Positions 16,292 through 24,511 of a DNA stretch of 64,000 bases are shown here, piece by piece. The stretch's first letter is position 1. Each line of letters opens with the position of its first letter. This DNA comes from Lysobacter_I brunescens (GTDB lineage: Bacteria > Pseudomonadota > Gammaproteobacteria > Xanthomonadales > Xanthomonadaceae): positions 62,001-126,000 of the forward strand of contig NZ_JBHTIF010000002.1 in assembly GCF_042677005.1 (NCBI RefSeq). The letters are read 5' to 3'. Below the pieces are notes generated by a model, which searched no databases, was not told where the DNA came from, and worked only from the letters and a program-made list of their open reading frames with translations. A program made the position numbers and the translations under genes.

Positions 16292-18064
16292 TCAAGGCGC
16301 TGTGTCGGTCCGGAACACCGGATACAGTCCGTAGCGCTCGTCCCAGGCAGTGTGGCGGCGATAGAAGAACTCGAGGCGCGCGTCGGCGCTGGCCGCGAAC
16401 TTCGGGTCGTCCTTCAGCTTCTTGTCGAATGCGGCACGCAGCGCAGGATCGCGGGCGAGCATGTCGCGCGCGACCTCTTCCGCGACGTAATCCTCCATGT
16501 ATTCCTTGCGTTCGAAGGCGTTGTTGAACCAGCCCCAGGCGAGCATCGAGTCCGGCGTCTGCGGTTCGAGCAGGGCCATCGCCAGCCGCGACTTCGGCTG
16601 TGCGATCGGCACGAACAGCGCGCCCGCGCCGATGTCCTGCACCTCGTTCGACCATGCGCCATCGACCGTGAGCCGCTGCCGGCCTTCGCTCGAACCTGCG
16701 GAAAACACCGGCGTGTCGTCGCGGTAGCTCTCGACCTTCGCATCGTCGAGCGCGCGATCGATGCGCGTGAACACGATGCCGTGCTGGCGCAGCTTCGCGG
16801 CGACGATCTCCGCGTAGGCCGGGGAGACTAGGTAGCCGCCCTTCGGCGCCGCGACCTGCAGCGACGGTGCGATCTCGTCGCGCAGCGGCACCTTCCAGAC
16901 CTGCGGCGTGCGGTCGTCGTAGCGGGTCATCAGCGCGCCGGAGACCTCGGACGGCGTGCGCGTGTAAGCGTAGCCGCGGAAGTCGATGGTCCGCGCCTTG
17001 TCGGTGGCGGTCCAGGCCAGAGGCACGGTGGCGCCGGCGAGATTCGCGGCGCGCGCATCGGCCGCATCGGCGAGCGCGCGCCAGTCGTGCCCATGTTTCG
17101 CCATCAATTCCATGACAGCAACGACCGTGTTGCGGGTGGTGCGCACGCGCGTGGGATAGTCCTTCCAGGAATGCGTTTCGACCAGCATCGCCAGACGGTT
17201 GCGCAGGTGGAAATAGCCGGTCGAGAAGCGGGGCGGCGATACGCCGTCCACGAAACCTGAGGCCGGGTTGTCGCTTTCGACGAAGGACGGATAGAACGGC
17301 AGCGGCAGCGAGCCCTGTTTGGCGAGGCGCTCGATCGTGCCGTCGCGCAGCAGGCGGCCCGCGCCGCGCAGGGCCTCGTCGCCAGCGTTCACCGGCTCGA
17401 CCTGGATCGAGATGTCGTGTTCGAACTTCGCGCCATCGGTGACGTGCAGGTCGACGGTTGCGACCGGGTCCCATGCGTTCACCAGGGCCAGCATGGCCTG
17501 CATTTCCGGGGCGTCGGCCTTGGCGTAGTCGCGATTGAGATTGTGGTTGCGGCCGGTGACGCGCCAGCCCATCTCCGTCGGGCCGTTCTGGTTGGGTCGG
17601 TTCCAGGCGCCGAAACGCTCGTGGCCATCGATGTTGAAGACCGGCACGAACACAAGCACGGTCTTTTCCAGCGCGCCGCGCGCGGCCTGGCCGTCGAGCA
17701 TCTGCCGCAGCGCGAGAAAGCCCGCGTCCTTGCCGTCGATCTCGCCGGCATGGATGCCGCCCTGGATCAGCACCACCGGGATGCCGGCCGCGCGTGCGGC
17801 CTCCGGCGTGCGCGCGCCGCTGCGCGTGACCACCAGCGCCTTCATCGGCCGGCCTTCCGGCGTCGTGCCGAACTCGATGCAGCGCACGGCGTCGGGATGG
17901 CGCGTCGCGAACGCATCGCACAGCGCGATCACCTCGGCGTAGCGGCCGGTGCGCGCATAGCCGCTGCGCTCGCCATCGGTCGACAGGTCCTGCGGAGCCG
18001 CAACGGCGGCGACGGGCAGCGAGAGGGCGAGCAGCAGCGAAGCGATCAGCGGGGCAGGGCGCAT
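16292..18064 (-). CDS. M14-family zinc carboxypeptidase, secreted
   Basis: A 590-residue secreted metallocarboxypeptidase of family M14. A signal peptide (residues 1-23, LLLALSLPVAAVAA) is followed by the M14 domain: zinc ligands H105 and E108 in GGIHAGEIDGKDAG and the third ligand H207 in VDLHVTDG. NRPNQNGPTEMGWRVTGRNHNLNRDY holds the usual Arg/Asn substrate-binding residues. The catalytic Glu is probably in LVETHSWKDYPTR. The remaining 300 residues form a C-terminal region common in this subfamily. The start at 18064 gives the signal peptide; the longer ORF does not. The gene diverges from the GST gene with 116 bases between. Confidence 0.9.
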   Translation of the reverse strand: MRPAPLIASLLLALSLPVAAVAAPQDLSTDGERSGYARTGRYAEVIALCDAFATRHPDAVRCIEFGTTPEGRPMKALVVTRSGARTPEAARAAGIPVVLIQGGIHAGEIDGKDAGFLALRQMLDGQAARGALEKTVLVFVPVFNIDGHERFGAWNRPNQNGPTEMGWRVTGRNHNLNRDYAKADAPEMQAMLALVNAWDPVATVDLHVTDGAKFEHDISIQVEPVNAGDEALRGAGRLLRDGTIERLAKQGSLPLPFYPSFVESDNPASGFVDGVSPPRFSTGYFHLRNRLAMLVETHSWKDYPTRVRTTRNTVVAVMELMAKHGHDWRALADAADARAANLAGATVPLAWTATDKARTIDFRGYAYTRTPSEVSGALMTRYDDRTPQVWKVPLRDEIAPSLQVAAPKGGYLVSPAYAEIVAAKLRQHGIVFTRIDRALDDAKVESYRDDTPVFSAGSSEGRQRLTVDGAWSNEVQDIGAGALFVPIAQPKSRLAMALLEPQTPDSMLAWGWFNNAFERKEYMEDYVAEEVARDMLARDPALRAAFDKKLKDDPKFAASADARLEFFYRRHTAWDERYGLYPVFRTDTAP

Positions 18065-18180
18065 GTGGCGTGGTCTCGGCGGGCGGAATGCAGCGTCGCA
18101 TTGTGCCTTGTGATGCGTCGGCACGGATGCGCCATGGGTCATGCGAAGATTGGCGCCTTTCCCGCGTCGCAGGAGCGTCG

Positions 18181-18825
18181 ATGAATCCGTCCCCGTACAC
18201 GCTGTACTACTCGCCCGGTGCCGCCAGCCTGGTCGTGCATTGGGTGCTGCTGGAACTGGACCTGCCGCATGCACTGGCGCTGGTCGACACCAAGGCCGGC
18301 GCGCAGAAGCGGCCGGATTACCTGGTCCTCAATCCGAACGGCGTCGTGCCGACGCTGGTCATCGACGGCAAGCCGCAGTACGAAGCCGCCGCGCTGATCG
18401 CCTATCTTGCGGAAGCCCATCCCGAACGTGGCCTGGCGCCACTGCCGGGCGATCCGCGCCGGGCGGATTTCCTGCAATGGATGTTCAACCTCGCGAACAT
18501 GGTGCAGCCGCTGTTCCGCCAGTGGTGGTATCCGCACGAGCCGGCCGGCGAGGCACAGGCCGAAACCGTGCTGGCGCACGTACGCCCGCGCATCGAAGCG
18601 CAATGGGATCGCATCGACGCGCACCTGGCCGCGAATGGCCCGTACCTGCTCGGCGACGCTGCGAGCGTGGCCGATTTCCACCTGGTCATGCTGATGCGAT
18701 GGTCGCGCAGCATGCCGAAGCCCGCTACCGAGTGGCCGAATCTGGCGGCATTGGCGGCGAAGCTGAAGGCGCGACCGTCGTTCGCCGCGCTGTACGCGCG
18801 CGAAGGCCTGACGGAATGGGCCTGA
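18181..18825 (+). CDS. Glutathione S-transferase family protein
   Basis: A 214-residue GST. The N-terminal thioredoxin-like domain has YTLYYSPGAASLVVHWVLLEL (Ser/Tyr of the beta-class active site region), NPNGVVPTLVIDG with the cis-Pro, and YEAAALIAYLAE for the glutathione gamma-glutamyl site. The helical C-terminal domain has LLGDAASVADFHLVMLMRW. The substrate is unknown. The ATG follows a clear AGGAG. It is divergently arranged with the M14 peptidase. Confidence 0.92.
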   Translation: MNPSPYTLYYSPGAASLVVHWVLLELDLPHALALVDTKAGAQKRPDYLVLNPNGVVPTLVIDGKPQYEAAALIAYLAEAHPERGLAPLPGDPRRADFLQWMFNLANMVQPLFRQWWYPHEPAGEAQAETVLAHVRPRIEAQWDRIDAHLAANGPYLLGDAASVADFHLVMLMRWSRSMPKPATEWPNLAALAAKLKARPSFAALYAREGLTEWA

Positions 18826-18986
18826 GGGTCGGAAACTGACCTGCAGGTCAGCGCGGGATCTCCGACCGGACCGGTACGGATTCCACGGCGAACTTGGGTA
18901 CACTCCGGAGGCTCGCGTCCGGCCGCATGGCCGGACGTTCCGTTCATTCCGCGAGACATCCTGCGATCATTCTGCGAGACCAGCCC

Positions 18987-20621
18987 ATGCGCGAAGCCGC
19001 CCAAGACGCCCCGCCCGCCGGCGAGAAAGCCCGGTTGCCCGGGCAGATTCCCTACATCATCGGCAACGAAGCCTGCGAGCGCTTCAGCTTCTACGGGATG
19101 CGCAACATCCTGGTGCCGTTCCTGGTCGGCAGCGTGCTGCTGTCGTACCTCCCCGAGGCCGAACGGCAGGGCATGGCGAAGGAGGTCTTCCACAGCTTCG
19201 TCATCGGCGTGTATTTCTTCCCGCTGCTCGGCGGCTGGCTGTCGGATCGCTTCTTCGGCAAGTACAACACCATCCTCTGGCTGTCGCTGCTGTACTGCGT
19301 CGGCCACGCCTGCCTGGCGCTGTTCGAGGAGAACCGCACCGGCTTCTACACCGGCCTGTTCCTGATCGCGCTGGGCTCCGGCGGCATCAAGCCCTTGGTC
19401 TCGGCCTTCGTCGGCGACCAGTTCAACCAGTCGAACAAGCACATGGCGAAGGTCGTCTATGACGCCTTCTACTGGACGATCAATTTCGGCTCGTTCTTCG
19501 CCTCGCTGCTGATGCCGCGCATCCTCAGTGCGTACGGCCCGGCGATCGCGTTCGGCATCCCGGGCATCCTGATGTTCATCGCCACCATCATCTTCTGGAT
19601 GGGGCGCCGCAAGTACGTGAACATGCCGCCGACGCCGCCCGATCCGAACGGATTCATGGCGGTCACGATGACCGCGCTGCGCGGCGGCGCGAACGGCGAC
19701 AAGGGCGTGGGCACCTTCACCGCGATCGGCGGCGTGGTCCTGGCCATCGCGATGCTCGCAGGCTGGGCCATGAACGCACTGGGCAATGGCGGTTTCTGGC
19801 CCGAGTCGATCAAGTTCGTGGCCACGTTCTGCCTTGCGCTGGGTTCGGTGCTGCTGTTCGGCGGCATCGGCACCGCGCTGCAGCTGGAGCGCGCCCGCGG
19901 CCTGCATCCGGATGAAGCGGTCGACGGCGTCCGCGCGGTGCTGCGCATCCTGATCGTGTTCGCGATCGTCAGCCCGTTCTGGTCGCTGTTCGACCAGAAG
20001 GCTTCGACGTGGGTGCTGCAGGGCAAGGAAATGATGCTGCCCCATGACCAGTGGTGGTGGCCGAGCTGGTTGGTGAAGGATGCCACCCAGATGCAGGCCC
20101 TGAACCCGCTGCTGGTGATGCTGCTCATTCCCTTCAATAACCTCGTGCTCTACCCGGCGCTGTCGAAGATGGGCTTCCAGGTCACGGCGCTGCGGCGCAT
20201 GGGCTGGGGCATCGCGTTCTCGGGCCTGGCGTGGGTGGTCGCCGGCATGATCCAGCTGCAGATCGACGCCGGCGACCCGACGTCGCTGGCCTGGCAGATC
20301 CTGCCCTACGCGCTGCTGACCTTCGGCGAGGTGCTGGTGTCGGCGACCGGACTGGAATTTGCCTACAGCCAGGCACCGCAGCCGATGAAGGGCGTGATCA
20401 TGAGCTTCTGGTTGCTGTCGGTGACCTTCGGCAACGTCTGGGTGCTGCTGACCAATGCCGGTGTGAAGAGCGAGTTCATGGTGGCGCAGATCGCGTCGTC
20501 TGGCATGACCGAGAGCGCATTCCTGATGTTCTTCTTCGCCGGATTCGCTTTCGTCGCGGCGGTGATCTTCGCCCTCTACGCGAAGCGCTATCCGATGCAG
20601 GACTACTACCGTGCGGCCTGA
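18987..20621 (+). CDS. POT-family proton-coupled oligopeptide transporter
   Basis: A 544-residue PTR2/POT transporter of the inner membrane that imports di- and tripeptides with protons. It has the ExxERF-type motif EACERFSFYGMRN in the first helix, the PTR2 signature region GLFLIALGSGGIKPLVSAFVGDQF with a following FYWTINFGS, and the C-terminal EFAYSQAPQPMKGVIMSFW. About 12-14 membrane helices are present. The start at 18987 is chosen for family N-terminus; no strong ribosome site is visible. A TACACT at 18899-18904 could be the promoter -10. Together with dcp and the M14 peptidase it fits peptide use as nutrition. Confidence 0.94.
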   Translation: MREAAQDAPPAGEKARLPGQIPYIIGNEACERFSFYGMRNILVPFLVGSVLLSYLPEAERQGMAKEVFHSFVIGVYFFPLLGGWLSDRFFGKYNTILWLSLLYCVGHACLALFEENRTGFYTGLFLIALGSGGIKPLVSAFVGDQFNQSNKHMAKVVYDAFYWTINFGSFFASLLMPRILSAYGPAIAFGIPGILMFIATIIFWMGRRKYVNMPPTPPDPNGFMAVTMTALRGGANGDKGVGTFTAIGGVVLAIAMLAGWAMNALGNGGFWPESIKFVATFCLALGSVLLFGGIGTALQLERARGLHPDEAVDGVRAVLRILIVFAIVSPFWSLFDQKASTWVLQGKEMMLPHDQWWWPSWLVKDATQMQALNPLLVMLLIPFNNLVLYPALSKMGFQVTALRRMGWGIAFSGLAWVVAGMIQLQIDAGDPTSLAWQILPYALLTFGEVLVSATGLEFAYSQAPQPMKGVIMSFWLLSVTFGNVWVLLTNAGVKSEFMVAQIASSGMTESAFLMFFFAGFAFVAAVIFALYAKRYPMQDYYRAA

Positions 20622-20672
20622 TGCGCGGCATGAGGTGAGGCCGGCCATGCGGCTCGGCGCGGAGTGTCGCGC

Positions 20673-21293
20673 ATGAGCGGCGGCATCGTCACCTGGCTGA
20701 TCCTCGCGGTGACCGTGCTGGTTTCCTGGCAGGCGTGGGAGAAGCCACGCCTGCAGGAGAGGTTGATCCTCTGGCCGCCGGCGATCGACCGGAACAAGGA
20801 GTACGACCGACTGGTGACCTACGGCCTGATCCATGCCGACGGCATGCACCTGGCCTTCAACATGATCACCTTGTACTCCTTCGGCATGCTGATGGAGCGG
20901 TACTTCACCGCCAGCATCGGGTCGATGGGTTACCTGCTGTTCTACCTGTCGGCGCTGGTGGTCTCGATCCTGCCCAGCTACCTGCGCCATCGCCACGACA
21001 GGCAGTACGCCAGCCTGGGGGCGTCGGGCGCGGTCTCCGCGGTGCTGTTCTCGTCGATCCTGCTCGACCCGTGGGGCCTGATCCTGCTGTTCTTCGTGGT
21101 CCCGGTCCCTGCCTTCATCTACGCCGGCCTGTACGTCTGGTACAGCATCTGGATGGACCGCCGGGGGCGCGACAACGTCAATCATAGCGCCCATCTGTGG
21201 GGCGCCCTCTACGGCATGGCGTTCGCCCTGGTGCAGGAGCCGGCGTTGGCCGGGCATTTCCTGGCGCGCCTGCTGTCGCCGTCGTTCGGCTGA
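20673..21293 (+). CDS. Rhomboid-family intramembrane serine protease
   Basis: A 206-residue rhomboid with six hydrophobic segments. The catalytic dyad is intact: Ser118 in SLGASGAVSAV and His164 in HSAHLWGALYG. The His and Asn of the oxyanion region are in MHLAFNMITL (about 59-68). Substrates are single-span membrane proteins, not identifiable here. The ATG at 20673 has GGAG eight bases upstream. It follows the POT gene by 51 bases and may be co-transcribed. Confidence 0.92.
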   Translation: MSGGIVTWLILAVTVLVSWQAWEKPRLQERLILWPPAIDRNKEYDRLVTYGLIHADGMHLAFNMITLYSFGMLMERYFTASIGSMGYLLFYLSALVVSILPSYLRHRHDRQYASLGASGAVSAVLFSSILLDPWGLILLFFVVPVPAFIYAGLYVWYSIWMDRRGRDNVNHSAHLWGALYGMAFALVQEPALAGHFLARLLSPSFG

Positions 21294-21332
21294 AATCCGG
21301 TGGGATGTCCCGCGTCCGCGTTTTCCGCTTCC

Positions 21333-21385
21333 CCCAAAAAGAAAACTTCGTTTCGCGAGACGGGGCAATGTCCCGCGAAACGAAG
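21333..21385 (-). terminator. Terminator of the small leftward gene
   Basis: A perfect 12-bp inverted repeat (21346-21357 with 21374-21385, 16-base loop) is followed, on the minus strand, by a T-rich run (TTTTCTTTTTG at about 21335-21345). It is therefore oriented to end the transcript of the 60-residue gene at 21492-21674. On the plus strand it could only act as a hairpin after rhomboid. Confidence 0.8.
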
Positions 21386-21491
21386 CACACACAAAAGGGA
21401 GGGGAGGGATCGTGGTGTGACGGAAACGATGGATCAGATGCGTTGAGGCAAGGGGATCGGCAGGGCGTGCCCACCGATCCGTCGCCGTCGA

Positions 21492-21674
21492 TCAGGCCGC
21501 GTGGGCGCTGTGGACCAGATCGCCGCCGTAGGTCTGGACCAGGCGCTTCTGGATGACGTAGTCGAGGAGCTGGAACTCCCTCGTCGACGTCTCGCCCTGG
21601 CGTGCCAGGTCGAAGAGCCGGGCCACGACCAGGTCGTCGGAGACGTTGCTGGCAATGGGTTGATCGGTTTGCAT
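21492..21674 (-). CDS. Small conserved-looking hypothetical protein
   Basis: A 60-residue soluble protein not recognised as a known family. It has a polar N-terminus (MQTDQPIASNVSDDLVVARL), a helix-rich middle (FQLLDYVIQKRLVQTYGGDL) and ends HAA. An AAGGTGG site precedes the ATG and a strong terminator follows the stop, so it looks like a real stand-alone gene rather than a chance ORF. It lies opposite the rhomboid and cold-shock genes in an otherwise empty kilobase. A regulatory or toxin-antitoxin role cannot be read from it. Confidence 0.65.
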   Translation of the reverse strand: MQTDQPIASNVSDDLVVARLFDLARQGETSTREFQLLDYVIQKRLVQTYGGDLVHSAHAA

Positions 21675-22243
21675 GGGCCACCTTGGAGAGGGGTGGGGGA
21701 ACGGGTGATACCGGGTAATACGGGGTCACGCTGCACGGGTGTTTCGAGAAGGGATTTAGCAGGAAGCGTGCCAACGCAGTTCGCGCGTTTTCGCGGGTCC
21801 GGAACTGCCCTTGGGTGTCACTATCCACCGGTGCGGGGCCAGCGATGACGCCCTCCGCGACAATGCGCGCGAAACGCTTCCAACAGCGCCAAACCCTGCA
21901 AAATACGAGAAAAATGAACGTGCGATGTCCGGGGGCTCCCGGCAGCATGGACAAGGCCGAAAAAAAGTTCCCGGGCCCACTTCCCAAAACGGTTTCGTTG
22001 TGGTGTAAGGTGCAAATACTGTTCCAAGCGGGCACGGTACATCGTGGCCCGATGCGGTAGATCCAAGGTGGCAAGCCGGCAAGGCCCGCTGCGGATGCTC
22101 TCCCTCGGGAGCTCCGTTCCGGTGTACGACCTGCACCCGTCCCGACGATCCACTCATCGTTCGCGTTACCCCTGGCTAGACAGTCGCGGTGCCCGAAAGG
22201 TTCCGTGTATCCACCCAACTGTTGAATGTAAGGAGTAACACCC
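21675..22243 (+). other. Long intergenic region with cold-shock leader
   Basis: No convincing gene is present in these 569 bases. The left part must hold the promoter of the leftward 60-residue gene. The right part, less GC-rich with several A-runs (for example around 21961-21967), should hold the promoter and long untranslated leader of the cold-shock gene. A weak candidate promoter lies near 21995-22025. Long structured leaders that act as RNA thermometers are known for cspA-type genes, but no specific fold was established here. Confidence 0.4.
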
Positions 22244-22453
22244 ATGTCCGATCGTCAGAGCGGCACCGTCAAGTGGTTCAACGATGCCAAGGGCTACGGC
22301 TTCATCACCCCGGAAAGCGGCCAGGACCTCTTCGTCCATTTCCGCTCGATCCAGGGCACCGGCTTCAAGTCCCTGAAGGAAGGCCAGAAGGTCACCTTCA
22401 AGGTCGTGCAGGGCCAGAAGGGCCTGCAGGCCGACGAAGTCCAGGCGCTCTAA
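22244..22453 (+). CDS. CspA-family cold-shock protein
   Basis: A 69-residue single cold-shock domain that binds single-stranded RNA/DNA and melts RNA structure. Both RNA-binding motifs are intact: KWFNDAKGYGFI (RNP1-type KGYGFI) and DLFVHF (RNP2-type). The strong AAGGAG ribosome site lies nine bases before ATG. The gene is single, with a long leader and an excellent terminator 20 bases after the stop, typical of highly expressed csp genes. Which csp paralogue it is cannot be told. Confidence 0.95.
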   Translation: MSDRQSGTVKWFNDAKGYGFITPESGQDLFVHFRSIQGTGFKSLKEGQKVTFKVVQGQKGLQADEVQAL

Positions 22454-22472
22454 GCCGACACGCTTCGACACA

Positions 22473-22506
22473 AGGCCCCGGACGCTCGCGTCCGGGGCTT
22501 TTCTTT
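22473..22506 (+). terminator. Rho-independent terminator of the cold-shock gene
   Basis: A perfect 10-bp GC-rich stem (22475-22484 with 22489-22498) with a CTCG tetraloop is followed by TTTTCTTTT. Confidence 0.95.
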
Positions 22507-22652
22507 TGGCTGCGTCCCGGTGCCCTGCATGCGGGGCAGGCGATCCGATATCCTTGCGCCCTGCCGGTCGGGCACCCCGTTGACCGCCCCGGCACCCCCA
22601 TCCCCCCGTGATCCATGTCCAGCGGGAACGGATCCCGCGAAGAGCCCCCACG

Positions 22653-23543
22653 ATGCGCATCCCCACTGCTTCCTCCCGCCTGTGCGTGGCCGTGATGGCC
22701 GCCACCCTGTTCATCGCCGCCTGTGACCGGGAACGTCCGGCGCCCGCGCAACCGCAGCCGCCCGCCGCGACGACACCGCCGCCTGCGCCGGTCGCGGTCG
22801 AACTGAAGGATGTGATCGAACAGGACCCGCGCTTCATCGTCGGCATCAGCTATCCGCCGGGGATCTCGAAATATCCGGGCCTGGCCGAGGCGATGCGCGC
22901 CTACAGCGACAAGGCCCGCGCCACCCTGGATCAGGCCCTGGCGAAGACCGATCCGGCCAAGCAGGTCGGGCCCTACGACCTCACCCTGACCTTCACCCTG
23001 CTCGCGGACACGTCCGAACTGGTCGCGGTGTCGGCCGGCGGCGCCGTCTTCACCGGCGGGGCGCACGGCGAGCCGCTGGTCGCACGTTTCGTGTGGCTGC
23101 CGACGCAGAACCGTCTGCTCACCGCTTCCGCGCTGGTGCCCGATCCCAAGGGCTGGGTCGCGATTTCCGATTACGTGCGCGAACAACTGCATGCCGAGCT
23201 GTCGCAGCGCATCGACAGCGACGAATTGCCGCCGGCCGAGCGCGCGGAACTGATGCGCACCAGCGGCAAGATGATCGATGCCGGGACGAAACCCAGCGCC
23301 GAAGCCTTCGCGATGTTCGAGCCCGTGCTCGCCCCGGAAGGCGGCAAGCTGGTCGGCCTGAAGTTCGTGTTCCCGCCGTACCAGGTCGGTCCCTACGTCG
23401 ACGGCGAGCGCATGGTCGAGGTGCCGACGTCCGTGCTCCGCCCGCATCTGTCGCCGGAGTTCGCGCCGATGTTCGTGGATGCGCCGGCGCCGATGCCGGC
23501 CGAGGCTGCCGCCGCGCCGGCGAAGCCTGCGGGCGCGCCCTGA
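22653..23543 (+). CDS. Lipoprotein with DUF3298 (RsiV-like) domain
   Basis: A 296-residue lipoprotein. The signal ends in LFIAAC (lipobox; Cys at about residue 24), then a Pro/Ala-rich spacer and a DUF4163/DUF3298 type region: DPRFIVGISYPPGISKYPGL, TGGAHGEPLVARFVW, and the C-terminal FVFPPYQVGPYVDGERMVEVP. In PdaC and RsiV this module sits outside the membrane, and in RsiV it binds lysozyme; that does not prove such a role here. The start at 22653 gives a compact signal peptide. The C-terminus is an Ala/Pro tail. Confidence 0.88.
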   Translation: MRIPTASSRLCVAVMAATLFIAACDRERPAPAQPQPPAATTPPPAPVAVELKDVIEQDPRFIVGISYPPGISKYPGLAEAMRAYSDKARATLDQALAKTDPAKQVGPYDLTLTFTLLADTSELVAVSAGGAVFTGGAHGEPLVARFVWLPTQNRLLTASALVPDPKGWVAISDYVREQLHAELSQRIDSDELPPAERAELMRTSGKMIDAGTKPSAEAFAMFEPVLAPEGGKLVGLKFVFPPYQVGPYVDGERMVEVPTSVLRPHLSPEFAPMFVDAPAPMPAEAAAAPAKPAGAP

Positions 23544-23570
23544 ACGAACTGGGGCGCCGTCGCGCTGGTG

Positions 23571-24428
23571 TCAGCGCGCGACGGCGTCCAGTACCGCCCC
23601 GCAATCCGCATCCAGCTTGAGCCCGCCAAGATCGTCGGCGCGGGTGCGGCCCCGGTTGAGCAGGGCGACCGGCAGGCCGCGTTCGTGGGCCATACGCACG
23701 AAGCGGAAGCCGGAATAGACCATCAGCGAGGTGCCCACGGCAAGCACGCCGTCGCTGGCGTGCAGGGCATCGAGCGCCTGCGTGTAGCGCGCGCGGGGCA
23801 CGTTCTCGCCGAAGAAGACCACGTCGGGTTTCAGCATGCCGCCGCAGTGCGTGCATTGCGGCGGGATGAAGCGCGCGACGGCCTCGGCATCGATGTCGGC
23901 ATCGCCGTCGGGTGCGGCGGTGGCGGTGTGCGGCCGCCAGTCCGGATTCGCTGCGAGCAGCCGGGGTTGCAGGTGCGCACGCGACTGCGTGTCGCCGCAA
24001 CCCAGGCAGACCACGCCGTCGAGCCGGCCGTGCAGGTCGATGACATCGCAGCTGCCGGCGCGCTGGTGCAGGCCGTCGACGTTCTGGGTGACCAGTGAGG
24101 ACAGGCGTTCGCTGCGTTCGAGCGCGGCGAGCGCGTGGTGGCTGCGATTGGGTTCCGCCGCCGAGAAGATCGGCCAGCCGACGAAGCTGCGCGCCCAGTA
24201 GCGGCGGTACGTGCCCGGGTCGCCGGTGAAGGCCTGCCAGGTCACCGGCGGCGAACGCTTCCAGGCGCCGTCGGCGTCGCGGTAGTCGGGGATGCCGGAG
24301 TCGGTGCTGATGCCTGCGCCGGTGAGCACGAAGACGCGGTCGCGGCGCGACAGCCACTCGCGCAGCGCGTCGGTGGCATGGGCGATGTCCTGCGCTGCGG
24401 TGCGGGCGATGTCTGGATCGGCACTCAT
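23571..24428 (-). CDS. NAD-dependent protein deacylase (sirtuin)
   Basis: A 285-residue Sir2-family deacylase. It has the NAD-binding GAGIST..GIPDYRD (about residues 39-53), the TQNVDGLHQRAG motif, the catalytic His in DLHGRLDG and a four-cysteine zinc module (CLGCG then CTHCGG). The C-terminal GTSLMVYSGFRFV closes the Rossmann fold. Its zinc insert is longer than usual and carries an Asp-rich loop (PDGDADIDAE). The ATG at 24428 was chosen because the ORF upstream is a shadow of the M3 peptidase region. It is downstream of dcp on the same strand, but a hairpin lies between. Confidence 0.92.
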   Translation of the reverse strand: MSADPDIARTAAQDIAHATDALREWLSRRDRVFVLTGAGISTDSGIPDYRDADGAWKRSPPVTWQAFTGDPGTYRRYWARSFVGWPIFSAAEPNRSHHALAALERSERLSSLVTQNVDGLHQRAGSCDVIDLHGRLDGVVCLGCGDTQSRAHLQPRLLAANPDWRPHTATAAPDGDADIDAEAVARFIPPQCTHCGGMLKPDVVFFGENVPRARYTQALDALHASDGVLAVGTSLMVYSGFRFVRMAHERGLPVALLNRGRTRADDLGGLKLDADCGAVLDAVAR

Positions 24429-24459
24429 GCAGGAAGGATAGAACGCGTCGTCCGGAAAC

Positions 24460-24488
24460 GACACCGCCCGGACGAGCCGGGCGGTGTC
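24460..24488 (-). terminator. Putative terminator after dcp
   Basis: A perfect 12-bp stem (24460-24471 with 24477-24488, 5-base loop) sits 24 bases downstream of the dcp stop on the minus strand. The following T-run is short (GTTTCC), so termination may be partial and read-through into the sirtuin gene is possible. Confidence 0.55.
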
Positions 24489-24511
24489 GGTACTGCGATG
24501 GTGCGTTGCGA

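Noticed and set aside
18402..21392. 996-codon open frame on the minus strand
   Set aside because: It is antisense to the POT transporter and rhomboid genes, is Arg/His/Gln/Glu-rich low-complexity, and has no recognisable domain. Such shadows are expected in high-GC DNA.
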